From the NCBI GenBank assembly GCA_012064385.1, contig QRDG01000415.1, forward strand, positions 1,519,792 to 1,583,791: a stretch of DNA of 64,000 nucleotides. The letters are read 5' to 3'. Below, one piece after another: positions 33,801 to 43,158 of the stretch (within the stretch, counting starts at the first letter, position 1; every line of letters begins with the position of its first letter). Source of the stretch: Puccinellia tenuiflora. Taxonomy: Eukaryota > Streptophyta > Magnoliopsida > Poales > Poaceae. A program made the position numbers and the translations under genes. The notes beneath the pieces are model-generated. The model made no database searches. It was given only the letters and a program-made list of their open reading frames with translations, and was not told the origin of the DNA.

Positions 33801-35756
33801 CCACCGGTGCCGAATTTCCAGCTCCCCCGGGGTGCCAAGACCTATGACGGCAGCACCAAGCCGGAGGACTGGTTGACAGATTATGTCACAGCGGTGCATA
33901 TCGCTGGTGGCAGTCGCCGATGGGCTGTGCGGTATGTACCGCAAATGCTAGAGGGACCAGCCCGAATCTGGCTGAATAACCTGGAGGAGAACAGCATTGA
34001 TTGCTGGCTCGACTTCTCCGAGGCCTTTGTCAGCAACTTCTCCAGTACCTACAAGAGGCCGAATCGCCCTCAGCAGCTGTCCATGTGTCGGCAGAGAGAA
34101 GACGAAACTGACCGGGAGTATCTGACCCGGTGGAGCACGATCCGGAACTCCTGTGAAGGGGTGATTGAGTCACAAGCCATTGCATGGTTTGCGCAGGGAT
34201 GCCGACATGGCTCCATGCTTTGGCAGAGACTCCAGAGGGAGATGCCGGCCACCTTGGCCGAGACAATGGCGATAGCAGATAGCTATGCACTGGGCGATCC
34301 GACTCAGCCTTTGCTGACCCAGGTTGATGTGGGCAGGAGGTACCCTACACAGGACCGAGACAGATCGGGCCGGCGTAGCGATCGCCCGGATAACCGAAAC
34401 AAGAGAAGAGACGACCGGCCGGATTATCGGTACGGGTCAGACCAGGTCGCAGCTGTCGACCAAGATCAAGCGGGTGCCGGCAGTAGCCAGCGCCAGAAAA
34501 ATGATGGTCCTTCATGGGGCCAGAACTCGGAAGGAAAAAGGCCGTGGAACGGCGAGAAGAGGCCGTGGAACGGCGAGAGGAAGCCGTGGAACGGCGAAAA
34601 GAAGCCATGGAATGGCAACAAGAAGCAATGGGATGACCAGGAGAGGTACACTTATGAGAAAATGCTGGATGGCCCCTGCTGCTATCACACCAGGCACCCC
34701 AGCAGACCGGCTCAGCATTCGACCCGAGACTGCGATTGGCACAAGCGCAAGCCAGAAACTGCCGGTCCGACATCCAGACCTGCGCCTCTCACGGGTGCAA
34801 ACACTCAGCCTCTGAACACTCAGCCGAGACAGGAAGATGTCAACCAGGTGGCCAACAACAACAACAACAACAACTACAACCCTGGCAACAACAACGCTGG
34901 CCCGAGTCGGCGGAATGATTATCGGAGGCCCCATCAGAGTTACATGGTCTTTGTGACTGAGCCAACTGATAAGCAGAGTCAACACCGCCGCGCGATGGAG
35001 GTGAACGCGGTCATGCCAGCCGTGCCCAAGTTTATGTACTGGTCTGAGGACGAAGTCAGCTGGAGCATCAGGGACCATCCCAAGGTCATGCCAAACCCAG
35101 GGGGTTATGCTCTGGTTGTGAATCCGACATTCATTGGACCCAGCATCAATGTCAGTTTCAGCCGAGTTCTCGTTGATAACGGGAGCAGCATCAATATCAT
35201 GTACCGTGATACCATGGTCAAACTCGGAATAACTGAGAACATGATGCTGCCAAGCAGAACAACTTTCCACGGCATCGTGCCGGGTGTCTCACACGCGCCA
35301 ATGGGAATAGTCTGGGTGGATGTCTCCTTCGGGGACGAGAACAACTGCAGGACCGAGAGTCTGCTATTCGAGGTCGTGGATCTCGAAAGTCTGTATCACG
35401 CCTTACTCGGTAGGCTAGCACTCGCCAAGTTCATGGCATCCACTCATGTGGCCTACCTGAAGATGAAAATGCCGGGTCCGAATGGTGTCATCACTATCTC
35501 GGGTGACTACAGGCGCTCCATGGAGTGTGCCTCTGCCGGGTCACTTCTGGCCGAGTCTCTGGTGATTGCTGCTGAGAAGAGGAGAATCCACGAGGTGGTG
35601 GCTCTGGCCCAATCTGCTCAACTCGGTATTCCGAGTCCGGCCAACCCGCAGCAAACTGCAACCTTCCAGGCGGCGAAGGAGTCCAAGAAAGTTGGCGTTG
35701 ACGAATCTAACCCGGATCACACCGTCATCATCGGTGCCGGGCTGGACAGCAAATAG
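33801..35756 (+). CDS. Element B: gag capsid core, zinc finger and aspartic protease
   Basis: Capsid region: LPRGAKTYDGSTKPEDW, ARIWLNNLEENSIDCWLDF, EYLTRWSTIRNSCEG (residues ~5-140). A charged linker holds five KxPWNGE-like repeats (34530-34636). A Cys-His cluster follows (PCCYHTRHP...STRDC, ~34675-34730), then an Asn-rich stretch, then the protease with VLVDNGSSINIM (~35164-35199), in which N replaces the usual S/T of D-S/T-G, and LYHALLGRLALAKFMA. It ends at amber codon 35754, after which the RT continues in frame. The preceding stop at 33798 means an M at 33807 could start a separate product. Confidence 0.82.
   Translation, partial: PPVPNFQLPRGAKTYDGSTKPEDWLTDYVTAVHIAGGSRRWAVRYVPQMLEGPARIWLNNLEENSIDCWLDFSEAFVSNFSSTYKRPNRPQQLSMCRQREDETDREYLTRWSTIRNSCEGVIESQAIAWFAQGCRHGSMLWQRLQREMPATLAETMAIADSYALGDPTQPLLTQVDVGRRYPTQDRDRSGRRSDRPDNRNKRRDDRPDYRYGSDQVAAVDQDQAGAGSSQRQKNDGPSWGQNSEGKRPWNGEKRPWNGERKPWNGEKKPWNGNKKQWDDQERYTYEKMLDGPCCYHTRHPSRPAQHSTRDCDWHKRKPETAGPTSRPAPLTGANTQPLNTQPRQEDVNQVANNNNNNNYNPGNNNAGPSRRNDYRRPHQSYMVFVTEPTDKQSQHRRAMEVNAVMPAVPKFMYWSEDEVSWSIRDHPKVMPNPGGYALVVNPTFIGPSINVSFSRVLVDNGSSINIMYRDTMVKLGITENMMLPSRTTFHGIVPGVSHAPMGIVWVDVSFGDENNCRTESLLFEVVDLESLYHALLGRLALAKFMASTHVAYLKMKMPGPNGVITISGDYRRSMECASAGSLLAESLVIAAEKRRIHEVVALAQSAQLGIPSPANPQQTATFQAAKESKKVGVDESNPDHTVIIGAGLDSK
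34530..34636 (+). repeat. 21-bp tandem repeat in gag of B
   Basis: About five copies of a unit like AGGCCGTGGAACGGCGAGA, giving KRPWNGE-type heptapeptides; the last copies are degenerate. Confidence 0.88.
35754..35756 (+). other. Amber codon between protease and RT of element B
   Basis: Context AAATAGGAAAGCGAGCTC. The frame continues after it with ESELIHFLREKRDIFAWS. It corresponds exactly to 25604-25606 in element A. Confidence 0.88.
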
Positions 35757-37303
35757 GAAAGCGAGCTCATCCACTTCCTCCGTGAGAAGCGGGATATCTT
35801 CGCATGGTCCAGTCAGGACTTGCCGGGTGCTCCGAGGGAGTTGGCTGAGCACTCTCTGCATGTCAGGCCAGATGCTAGGCCAGTGAAGCAACCGACACGG
35901 CGTCTTGCCGAAGGAAGAAGGAAGGCTGTGGGTGACGAGTTAGCCAAGTTACTCGCATCCAATGCGGTTGTAGAAGTGAAGTACCCGGACTGGCTGGCTA
36001 ACCCGGTCCTGGTAGAGAAGAAAAAAGATGACCCGAATGCTGCCACAGTCTGGCGCATGTGTGTTGATTACACACACCTGAACAAGGCATGTCCTAAAGA
36101 TCCATTCCCGCTGCCCCGGATCGATCAAGTGATCGACTCCACGGCCGGGTGTGAACTACTCTCGTTTGTAGATGCGTACTCTAGTTTTCACCAGATACCG
36201 TTGAACCCGGATGATCAAATAAAGACTGCTTTTATCACCCCGTACATGGCTTATTGCTATCGTGTTATGTGTTTTGGCTTGAGAAATGCTGGCGCTACTT
36301 ATCAGCGTTGTATGCAAAAATGTCTGCATGACCAAATAGGCAAAAATGTGCAGGTGTATGTAGACGACATAGTCATTAAAACTAAAGAAAAACACACACC
36401 GCTGGATGACCTTAGGGAGACATTCACAAACCTGCGGAAATTCCGACTTAAGCTTAATCCGGATAAATGTACATTCGGTGTACCGGCAGGAAAATTACTC
36501 GGTTTCCTTGTGTCTAGCCGAGGTATCGAGGCAAACCCGACTAAGATCCGGGCGATAGAAAATATGAAATTACCGAGATGTCTCCGAGATATCCAGAAAT
36601 TTACCGGATGTTTGGCTTCTCTGAGTCGTTTCTTAGGTCGGTTGGGAGAAAAGGCCTTGCCCTTATACCAACTGATGAAAAAATCAGACAGGTTTAGCTG
36701 GACTCCGCAAGCGGATGCGGCGTTTGATGAGCTGAAAATAATGTTGGCCACTACGCCGATACTGGCTTCACCTCTACCGAGAGAGCCCATGTTGCTCTAC
36801 ATTGCGGCCACTAACCGGGTCGTTAGTGTCGTAGTGGTGGTGGAGCGAGAAGAAGAAGGAGCTACCGTGCAGAGGCCGGTATATTATTTGAGTGAGGTGC
36901 TCTCCACATCAAAACAAAACTACCCTCACTACCAGAAAATGACTTATGGTGTCTACATGGCGGCCAAAAAGTTAAAGCATTACTTCCAGGAGCACCCCAT
37001 AACTGTTGTAAGTGCTGCCCCTGTGTCGGAAATCCTGGGTAATAAAGATGCCAGTGGCCGAGTCGCCAAATGGGCTATAGAGCTCGCAGCTTATGCACCG
37101 CAGTACGCGAGAAGAGATACCATCAAATCTCAAGCGGTGGCTGAATTCCTTGTGGATTGGGCCGAGATGGAATATGACCCGTCCCTGCCGGACTCTAACT
37201 ATTGGAGAATGCATTTTGATGGGTCCAAGGTAAAAGAGGGCCTGGGAGCTGGTGTAGTTCTCACCTCGCCAAAGCGAGATCAGCTGAAATATGTGCTGCA
37301 AGT
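35757..37303 (+). CDS. Element B: reverse transcriptase, RNase H and start of a second RNase H (truncated)
   Basis: The frame from the amber codon onward is open. RT motifs: WRMCVDYTHLNKACPKDPFP, IDQVIDSTAGCELLSFVDAY, FGLRNAGATYQ, catalytic VYVDDIVIK (~36352-36378), LGFLVSSRGIEANPTKIRA. A Tat-type RNase H follows (PMLLYIAATNRVVSV; NYPHYQKMTYGVYMAAKKLK). Near 37200 a second RNase H starts, WRMHFDGSK...GAGVVL, the archaeal-type domain characteristic of Tat elements; its remaining catalytic residues and the integrase are missing because LTR X begins at 37304. The domains copy genomic RNA and remove the RNA strand. Intact up to the break; three codons into LTR X a stop closes the frame. Confidence 0.9.
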
Positions 37304-38326
37304 GTAACATCCCAGAATTAATATAAGTATTATTAATTCCAAAAATGTGGGCCAACAAAATTTTTTATTATTTTATGTGTGGTTGCTTGCATTTTGTTGT
37401 AGGATGTGTGTGATTGCTAAGCAAAAGGGAATAAAAAGAAAGAAAAATGAAAACAACACCACCACATGAAATAATGGGACAAGTGCCACACAAACATTTC
37501 TCTAAATGAGAAATAAATATTTTCTTTTAAATCAAAAACCAGTGGGGTGACATAGTACTCACTCCCACTTAGCTCTAATAACTTTTCCCTCTTCCAATTA
37601 TATTTTCAAAATTCCAAAAAATAAAACTCTATTTCTTTCTTTAATCATCTCAAACCCCAAATTGTGCTATGATGCACTTATCAAAAAAATACCATCATGG
37701 CACCACAAATCACTATTAATATATATGAAATCAGATATGGAAACCAAATTCAAAAATTCAAATTTAAATTCCGTTGTGGCATTTGGTCGAACAGGTGGCA
37801 TGCACCACCCCTGTTCTTCCCCAAACCGAAGAACTCCGAATCAAATCGATGGATTCGGTCGTTTGTTCTTCGATTCCTTGCACCCCAACACCCCTCTCCA
37901 CCTCACGGACCTGCCTGGCACCCCAATTGCATGCGGGAGCAACCCTAGCCGTCGCTTGGATCGCCGCCACCCGAGGGAGCACGCGCTCCTGTCGCCATGC
38001 CGCACTGCCGCGCTGTGGAGGAGACCGTCCCGCCGCCCTAGCTACCTCGACGCCGCATCCTACCCCTCTCCTGCCCCCTCTCTCGCTTGCACCGTGCCCA
38101 GCAGCTGCCCAAAACCGCCGGAGGCGTGCCACCCGTGCGTGCCCGTGCGCCGCCCGAGCGCTCCCGCGGCCGTCCCCCACAACCACGACGCCTAGCTTGC
38201 CTCCACGCCTCCAATCGTGCCGCTGGACACCCCGACACCGTAGCCGGCCTCGCGCCACCCCTACGGCGAGCCCGTGTGGCCGCTGCCCCGCCCCAGCACC
38301 GTGTCCACCATGGACCGGGCTCCGGC

Positions 38327-38333
38327 TATTTAA
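38327..38333 (+). promoter_or_regulatory. TATA-like box of left X LTR
   Basis: TATTTAA at the place where the right LTR has TATAAAA (48852) and copy Xa has TATAAAA (9535). Confidence 0.5.
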
Positions 38334-38767
38334 GCGAGCCGCCCCGAGCTCGAATTCTCCCGCACCACACCACCCCGCCTCGCCACTCCACTCCCCTCCA
38401 CTCCACCCTCACCGTGCACCGCCAGGAGGGCGGAATCGCAGCCGCAGGACCGCTGCTGCCCTGCAATTTCTCCGCCGGAGCCGAGGTTGATGTCGAGCAC
38501 GAATCCGTCGTGCCGTCGCTTCCCTCTCTCTCTCTGCCCTCCATTGCACTCCCCATGGCCTCCGCACTCACGTGCCCCTCTCCCCTCTCTGTCTTGTGCC
38601 CAGGAACGCCGACGGGAGCTCGCCGGAGTTGCGCCAAGGACACGGACGCGACGCGGAGCTCGACGCCGACGAACCCGACCACCCCAGCACCTGCAACTCG
38701 CCCCATCGTCTTCCCCTCGCCTCCGCCGCCGTTCTGCACCATCACCGCCCTCTCCCGAGCCCCCTAG

Positions 38768-41418
38768 GTGAGCCTCCGTCCACCACCGTGCCGCCGGCGC
38801 AGGTGGCGCCACCGATCTGTGGTCGTCGTCGCCGATTTGAACGTGGGCCGTTGGATTTAGATCCAACGGCAGCGTACCGATTCGGTCGGTTTATAAAAAC
38901 GGCTAAGTCTGGAAAATCCGTTTAGATTAGCCCACTTTGAAATCAAATTATGACAAATCCACTGAACCAAAATTTCCAAACTTTATATGGATAGAAAGAT
39001 CTAGATCCATAGATTCTGATGCATGTCTTGTTTGTCCAAAATAATTAGCTTAGCATCCCTTAATAATTGGACAAAGTAGCTATGTCCTATCTGTTTCAGA
39101 AAAGTTTCTGAAACAGATATTTAGTTCTGTCTTTAGCTGTTAATATTAATTCACCTGAATTTATTTAGGAGTTATACTTGGTATGTCATGTTAGTATAGA
39201 TAGCATACTATCTTGAGCAAGTGATTTGAACCCTGAATTAAAATCTGGCTAAAAGATTTCAAGTAGACAAAATAGCTAATCAGTTAGATTAACACTGCAA
39301 TAACAGAACATAGCCTACTTCCCATGCAAATTGCTATTGAACCAGAGGCCTAAAAATGGCAAACTAAAATCTTGTAGCAAATAAAACATGTAATCTTCAC
39401 AGTGATGCAAGGCATGATCATTAAGAGTAATTACCTGATTTAAAATGAAAATGCCAAATGTGCTAATTGATAACACTAAAATGGATAGATAATATCTCTG
39501 TCAGAAATTTGATTAGACTTTGAAATCCAATATCTTGAGATCTAGGAGTCTAAAATTAGCAAATAAACATGTTCTGGAAAGCTTATTAAGTTATCTAACT
39601 AACTAAAGTGGTTTCACCCCATTTAGGTTAATAAATAAATAATGATAATCAAAATGCCACAGAAGGTATAAAATCTAAACTTGTTTGTTTCTGATACTCT
39701 ACTAATCCAAATAAGGTCAAACCAATTTTGTTAGCTCACCCTTAAGCAATACTAGTCACCCCTAAAAGGATTTAATTTTTGAATAAAATTAACTTGAGTT
39801 GTAGCAAAAACAAGAAAACCAACATTCTGGATTAAAACAGTTCTACAGGAAGTTTAATAACTCAAATTGATATGAATCCAATTGGGTTGTCTTCTAGAGA
39901 TCAGTAGCTATCTATAGAATTTTAGTTTGTATTTTTGTGACCAACAGAACTCAAGTTATGTAATTAAACATAAAACCCTAGTTTCTGCCATAATTAAGAT
40001 GCAAATAAATAGTTGTTAATTAAATCAATTTGAACCCAAATTGTGTTATCTTGTGTGTTCAGTAGCTAATTGTGATGTTATGTTGCTTGTGATGTAATGG
40101 TTGCTTGCCTAGTTTAGTGATTGTTTGCTTGTATTGTTTGTTTATCGATTAGACGCGATCGTTGCCGGAGACTACGAGGAAGGAGATTACTTCGAGCAGC
40201 AGGAACCCGAGCACTTTGTTGAGCAAGGCAAGCTACTTCGCTGAGCTTGCATTTACATCCCTTTAAATCAATTACATGCAATTTCCTAAAGTAGTGGTAT
40301 TGATTTTCTGGAAAAACCCTTTTCACAAAGGATATGAAAACTGCTTTATCACCCTATGTAGAATGTAGAGTAGATATTTAAGACTATAGGATGGGAAAAA
40401 TATGAATTATTCCAAACTCCTTTTTAAAGTACCTAGTGGATGATAAAATGCCGAATTATCGGTGTTGAAGTAGAGAAGTGATAAATGGCGTTGATTTATG
40501 AAAAATGCACATTGTGTCTTAGTACTTACGTCGACCAGCCGATAATCTGTGCGACCACATCTACCCAAATATGGGAACGGGCGTAGCCATATAATTTGCT
40601 CGTGTTAGTACTGGATACCTCATCGACGGAGACGACTCCGTTATGCGTGAGGGGATGAGCATAACAACTCTAACCCCTGACCTGGGTCCCGGCAATATGT
40701 TGGCTTGTGCGGGATTGAAGGGCTTCGTGCTCGCCGGGCAAAACTGCGAGTCCTTACATCTAGGTTCCTCGACGGGGGATCCTGTACTAGGTGTTGAAGG
40801 AATGGTGAAATTCGTAAGGGTAGGGTCCTATACTAGCATGAGCAAAGGAAAGGCTATGGTCGGTGGCTCAACTTCGCATACACCTTGTATGGCGGGACGT
40901 GGCAGACACGATGAGCTACCGGATGGGTGTGGGAAAAGCGTGCTACCTCTGCAGAGGGTAAAATCTATTCGAATAGCCGAGTCCTCGGATATGGACAGTT
41001 GGGAGGCCCTACTAGACCATGTGCAAAGGCAAAAGTTTTGATAAAAATGTGCAAGAATGGAGAAATAAGGAAATGAAGTTTCCCAACTATACCAAATGGA
41101 GTGGTATGAGTTGTGGAGGAAAAGAGACCATGATGAGTCGTGGTCGGGAAAAAGGAGGAGTTTTGGAAAAATAATAAAATTTTGCTTCTCTCTAAAGATA
41201 GTAGTAAATCTCTTCTTACCTTTTTCATCAAGGATATAGAGATAGAATAATAACTAAAAGTGCTGTAGAGAACAACTTAAAATTGGTGCATACTCAGTAG
41301 AGGAGTAGTTTGCGAGTACAAATTGTACTCATACTGGTTTCGTCTCTGGCTATTGTCTTAGCCAGATCCCGAGGAAAACTACGCTGAAGCGGAGTATGGA
41401 GACTTCTATGCGAACTAG
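38768..41418 (+). other. Candidate introns and acidic exons in left X LTR
   Basis: Donor-like CCCTAG/GTGAGC at 38768; acceptor ATCGATTAG before 40153; exon-like 40153-40227; GC-type donor CAAG/GCAAGC at 40228; acceptor TTAGCCAG before 41366; exon-like 41366-41418 ending in a stop. Joined in phase the two exons encode an acidic tail with YEEGDYFEQQEPEHFVEQ, then D, PEENYAEAEYGDFYAN. The upstream GC-rich exon holds a frame with ADEP..P.T.N that also appears in the other copies. Splicing is inferred from sequence only. Confidence 0.4.
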
Positions 41419-41691
41419 GGATCTTCGTGAGTCAACTGCCTGTCGGTCGTCGCTAGGACGCGTTGGACTCCTACTACGTAGCTTCCGCTGAATGCTTTTG
41501 ATTTGGCCCTTGAAGGCACCTATGTAAGACTTGGTCTAAGTGACCTACTATGTAAGACTTTAAGGCGGTACTGTAATGGATGTAAACTTTGGTATCCAAT
41601 TCGGATTATGGGCAACGACAGACTGATCATGGGATCGTTGTGTGAACCATAATCGGGTATTTCGGACAGCTAGTCCGGGGTCCCCACAGAG

Positions 41692-41704
41692 TTGGTATCA
41701 GAGC
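41692..41704 (+). other. Primer-binding site of element X
   Basis: TTGGTATCAGAGC, exact initiator-Met-tRNA complement, three bases after the LTR end. This is the usual primer of plant chromoviruses. Confidence 0.92.
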
Positions 41705-41985
41705 GCATCTTGACCATAGGAGACCTTAGTTAGCATGGCCGTTAGATAGGAGTTACAAAAGTAATTTCTAAAACAAAGAAGTGAAAATATTTTCGAAAAC
41801 TTCTTATCTCCCAACCCTCTCATATTTGCAAAATTCTATCCACTAATATTACAACATCCTTAAAATTTTACATAGTCACCATTCCACAAAGTTTAAAATT
41901 TTGACTCACTTGTTGCCTCACTTAAAAATTTAAAGTTTGCGTCCAAGTCACTTAACTAACTTAAAATTTGCCTTAAAATTTGTAG
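41705..41985 (+). other. Leader of element X
   Basis: About 280 bp, AT-rich, with runs of ACTTAAAATTT near the end, up to the ATG at 41986. No ORF or other feature seen. Confidence 0.6.
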
Positions 41986-42843
41986 ATGGCACTGCACTTC
42001 ACCGAGTTTCTGCAAGTTAAGGAGAAGGGCAACCTCATGTTCGAGAAGGACCTGTACCAGTTGAGCGACATCTTGGGTCGCCCAGCTCCTGAGTTCCGTG
42101 GAGCGCAGGTTGATGCACACGACAAGGACAACCTGTGTTGGCTCATCGAGTCGTCTGTCCGGGGGAACATCAAGTCTCCCCATTCCAGGACACTGTCTTT
42201 CACCACGATGGACGCCAGTTGGAACGATGGACTGTGTCGTGCCATGCAGAGGCTGCTGGCCCGACTTTGTGAGGAGCACAAGGAGGAGTTAGTGAACTCG
42301 CCTTTCAGGTTCTACGGGAGGCGTGACACCGAGGGACGTCCTACTTCCACTGTTCGCCACCCTACCTTTGGTGAGCACCTTGTGGATATGGAGGTCTTAC
42401 TTTACCGTACCCAGGAGGACCTACGCAGCTTGAGGTACCGGTCCCACTTTGAGCGCAGCGCGCTCAAGGCGAGCCGTGACCGAGTTGCGCACCTGCAGCA
42501 GGACCAGGCCACCCTTCACCAGAAGGGGATCCGCCTGAAGAAGACCATCGCCAAGCTTCGCAAGAGAGTGGCGGAGCAGGACGAGATGATAGAGGACCTT
42601 GAGCGTCGAGCCGATGAGATGGAGGAGGAGGGCGAGGATCTCCGCAGGGAGAACAGCGCCTTCATTAGTGATGATGAGGATTACTTGGAGGAGCTGGACT
42701 ACGAGGAGGAGGACGACGAGGAGGAGATCGTCGACGACGAGGAGGAGCCGACTGAGCCCCTTCTTGACGAGGACGAGGAGGACCCAGAGGAGCGTGCTTT
42801 CGAGTCTGACGACGACGTTGTGCCGAGTGTTCCACCCCAGTAG
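41986..42843 (+). CDS. Accessory ORF upstream of gag in X: coiled-coil protein with acidic tail
   Basis: 285 residues starting MALHFTEFLQVKEKGNLMFE at the first ATG after a leader free of longer frames, ending at TAG 42841. Residues ~1-140 look globular with no domain I recognise. Residues ~145-225 form a long probable coiled coil (ASRDRVAHLQQDQATLHQKG; LRKRVAEQDEMIEDLERRAD). Residues ~226-285 are almost wholly Asp/Glu with a few hydrophobics. The frame is intact and sits between primer site and gag, where chromoviruses normally have only leader. It has no gag, protease or RT motif. Possible roles (particle, RNA or chromatin binding, or capture of a host gene fragment) cannot be told apart from the sequence. 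Confidence 0.75.
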   Translation: MALHFTEFLQVKEKGNLMFEKDLYQLSDILGRPAPEFRGAQVDAHDKDNLCWLIESSVRGNIKSPHSRTLSFTTMDASWNDGLCRAMQRLLARLCEEHKEELVNSPFRFYGRRDTEGRPTSTVRHPTFGEHLVDMEVLLYRTQEDLRSLRYRSHFERSALKASRDRVAHLQQDQATLHQKGIRLKKTIAKLRKRVAEQDEMIEDLERRADEMEEEGEDLRRENSAFISDDEDYLEELDYEEEDDEEEIVDDEEEPTEPLLDEDEEDPEERAFESDDDVVPSVPPQ

Positions 42844-43158
42844 TTGGATCACTTAGTCGTTCTCGAGTTATCGTAGGGATTAGGACCACCCAGTTGTAGT
42901 CGCTTTTGAGTAGTGTAATGGTTCCTATGAAACCATATGCTTGTAGCAAACTATGTATGATGTGTGGAGCTATGTTGTGATGCTTTTGTTTGATGATGAT
43001 GTGTGCTTTGAAGTTCTCTAAGTTTGCAAAGTCTTTTCGAAAATTTATAAGTAGTAAAGACTCTCACCCCAACCATTCAAAAATCCTACGCTTCTAACCT
43101 GTTAGAGTAAGGCACATCCTTAGTCTGTTCTTGACTCTTGCGCCCGTCTAATCTCAGG
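42844..43158 (+). other. Spacer between accessory ORF and gag in X
   Basis: About 315 bp without a frame. It ends GTCTAATCTCAG just before the gag ATG, which resembles a plant branch point and splice acceptor. Confidence 0.45.

Larger units (their letters stand above)
32100..37303 (+). mobile_element. Element B: Tat-type Gypsy retrotransposon, 5'- and 3'-truncated
   Basis: A short LTR remnant ends GCACCACCACGACA at 32323, followed by the primer site TTGGCGCCCACCATGGGGC. A single frame then runs from 32337 to 37303 with three in-frame stops (33279, 33798, 35754): leader protein, gag, protease, RT, RNase H and the beginning of a second RNase H. LTR X cuts it at 37303, so integrase and 3' LTR are missing. 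The second RNase H is diagnostic of the Tat lineage. Confidence 0.85.
37304..41688 (+). repeat. Left LTR of element X (4,385 bp)
   Basis: It starts TGTAACATCCC inside the second RNase H of element B and ends CCCCACA before the primer site. TATTTAA box at 38327, GC-rich block 37800-38870, AT-rich block 38900-40150, conserved 3' third. Divergence from the right LTR is high (~10% by eye at 39.0-39.3 kb) but only ~2% in the last ~400 bp. Confidence 0.93.

Noticed and set aside
32344..37303. Reading the open frames of B as host genes
   Set aside because: Primer site, capsid core, protease, RT and two RNase H domains identify a Tat retrotransposon.
37774..38490. 238-codon and similar ORFs in the GC-rich part of the X LTRs
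   Set aside because: Composition-driven and not conserved in frame between the two LTRs, except the short ADEP-type stretch discussed separately.
41689..41985. Further functional elements in the X leader
   Set aside because: Only the primer site is recognisable; remaining AT-rich runs show no motif I can support.
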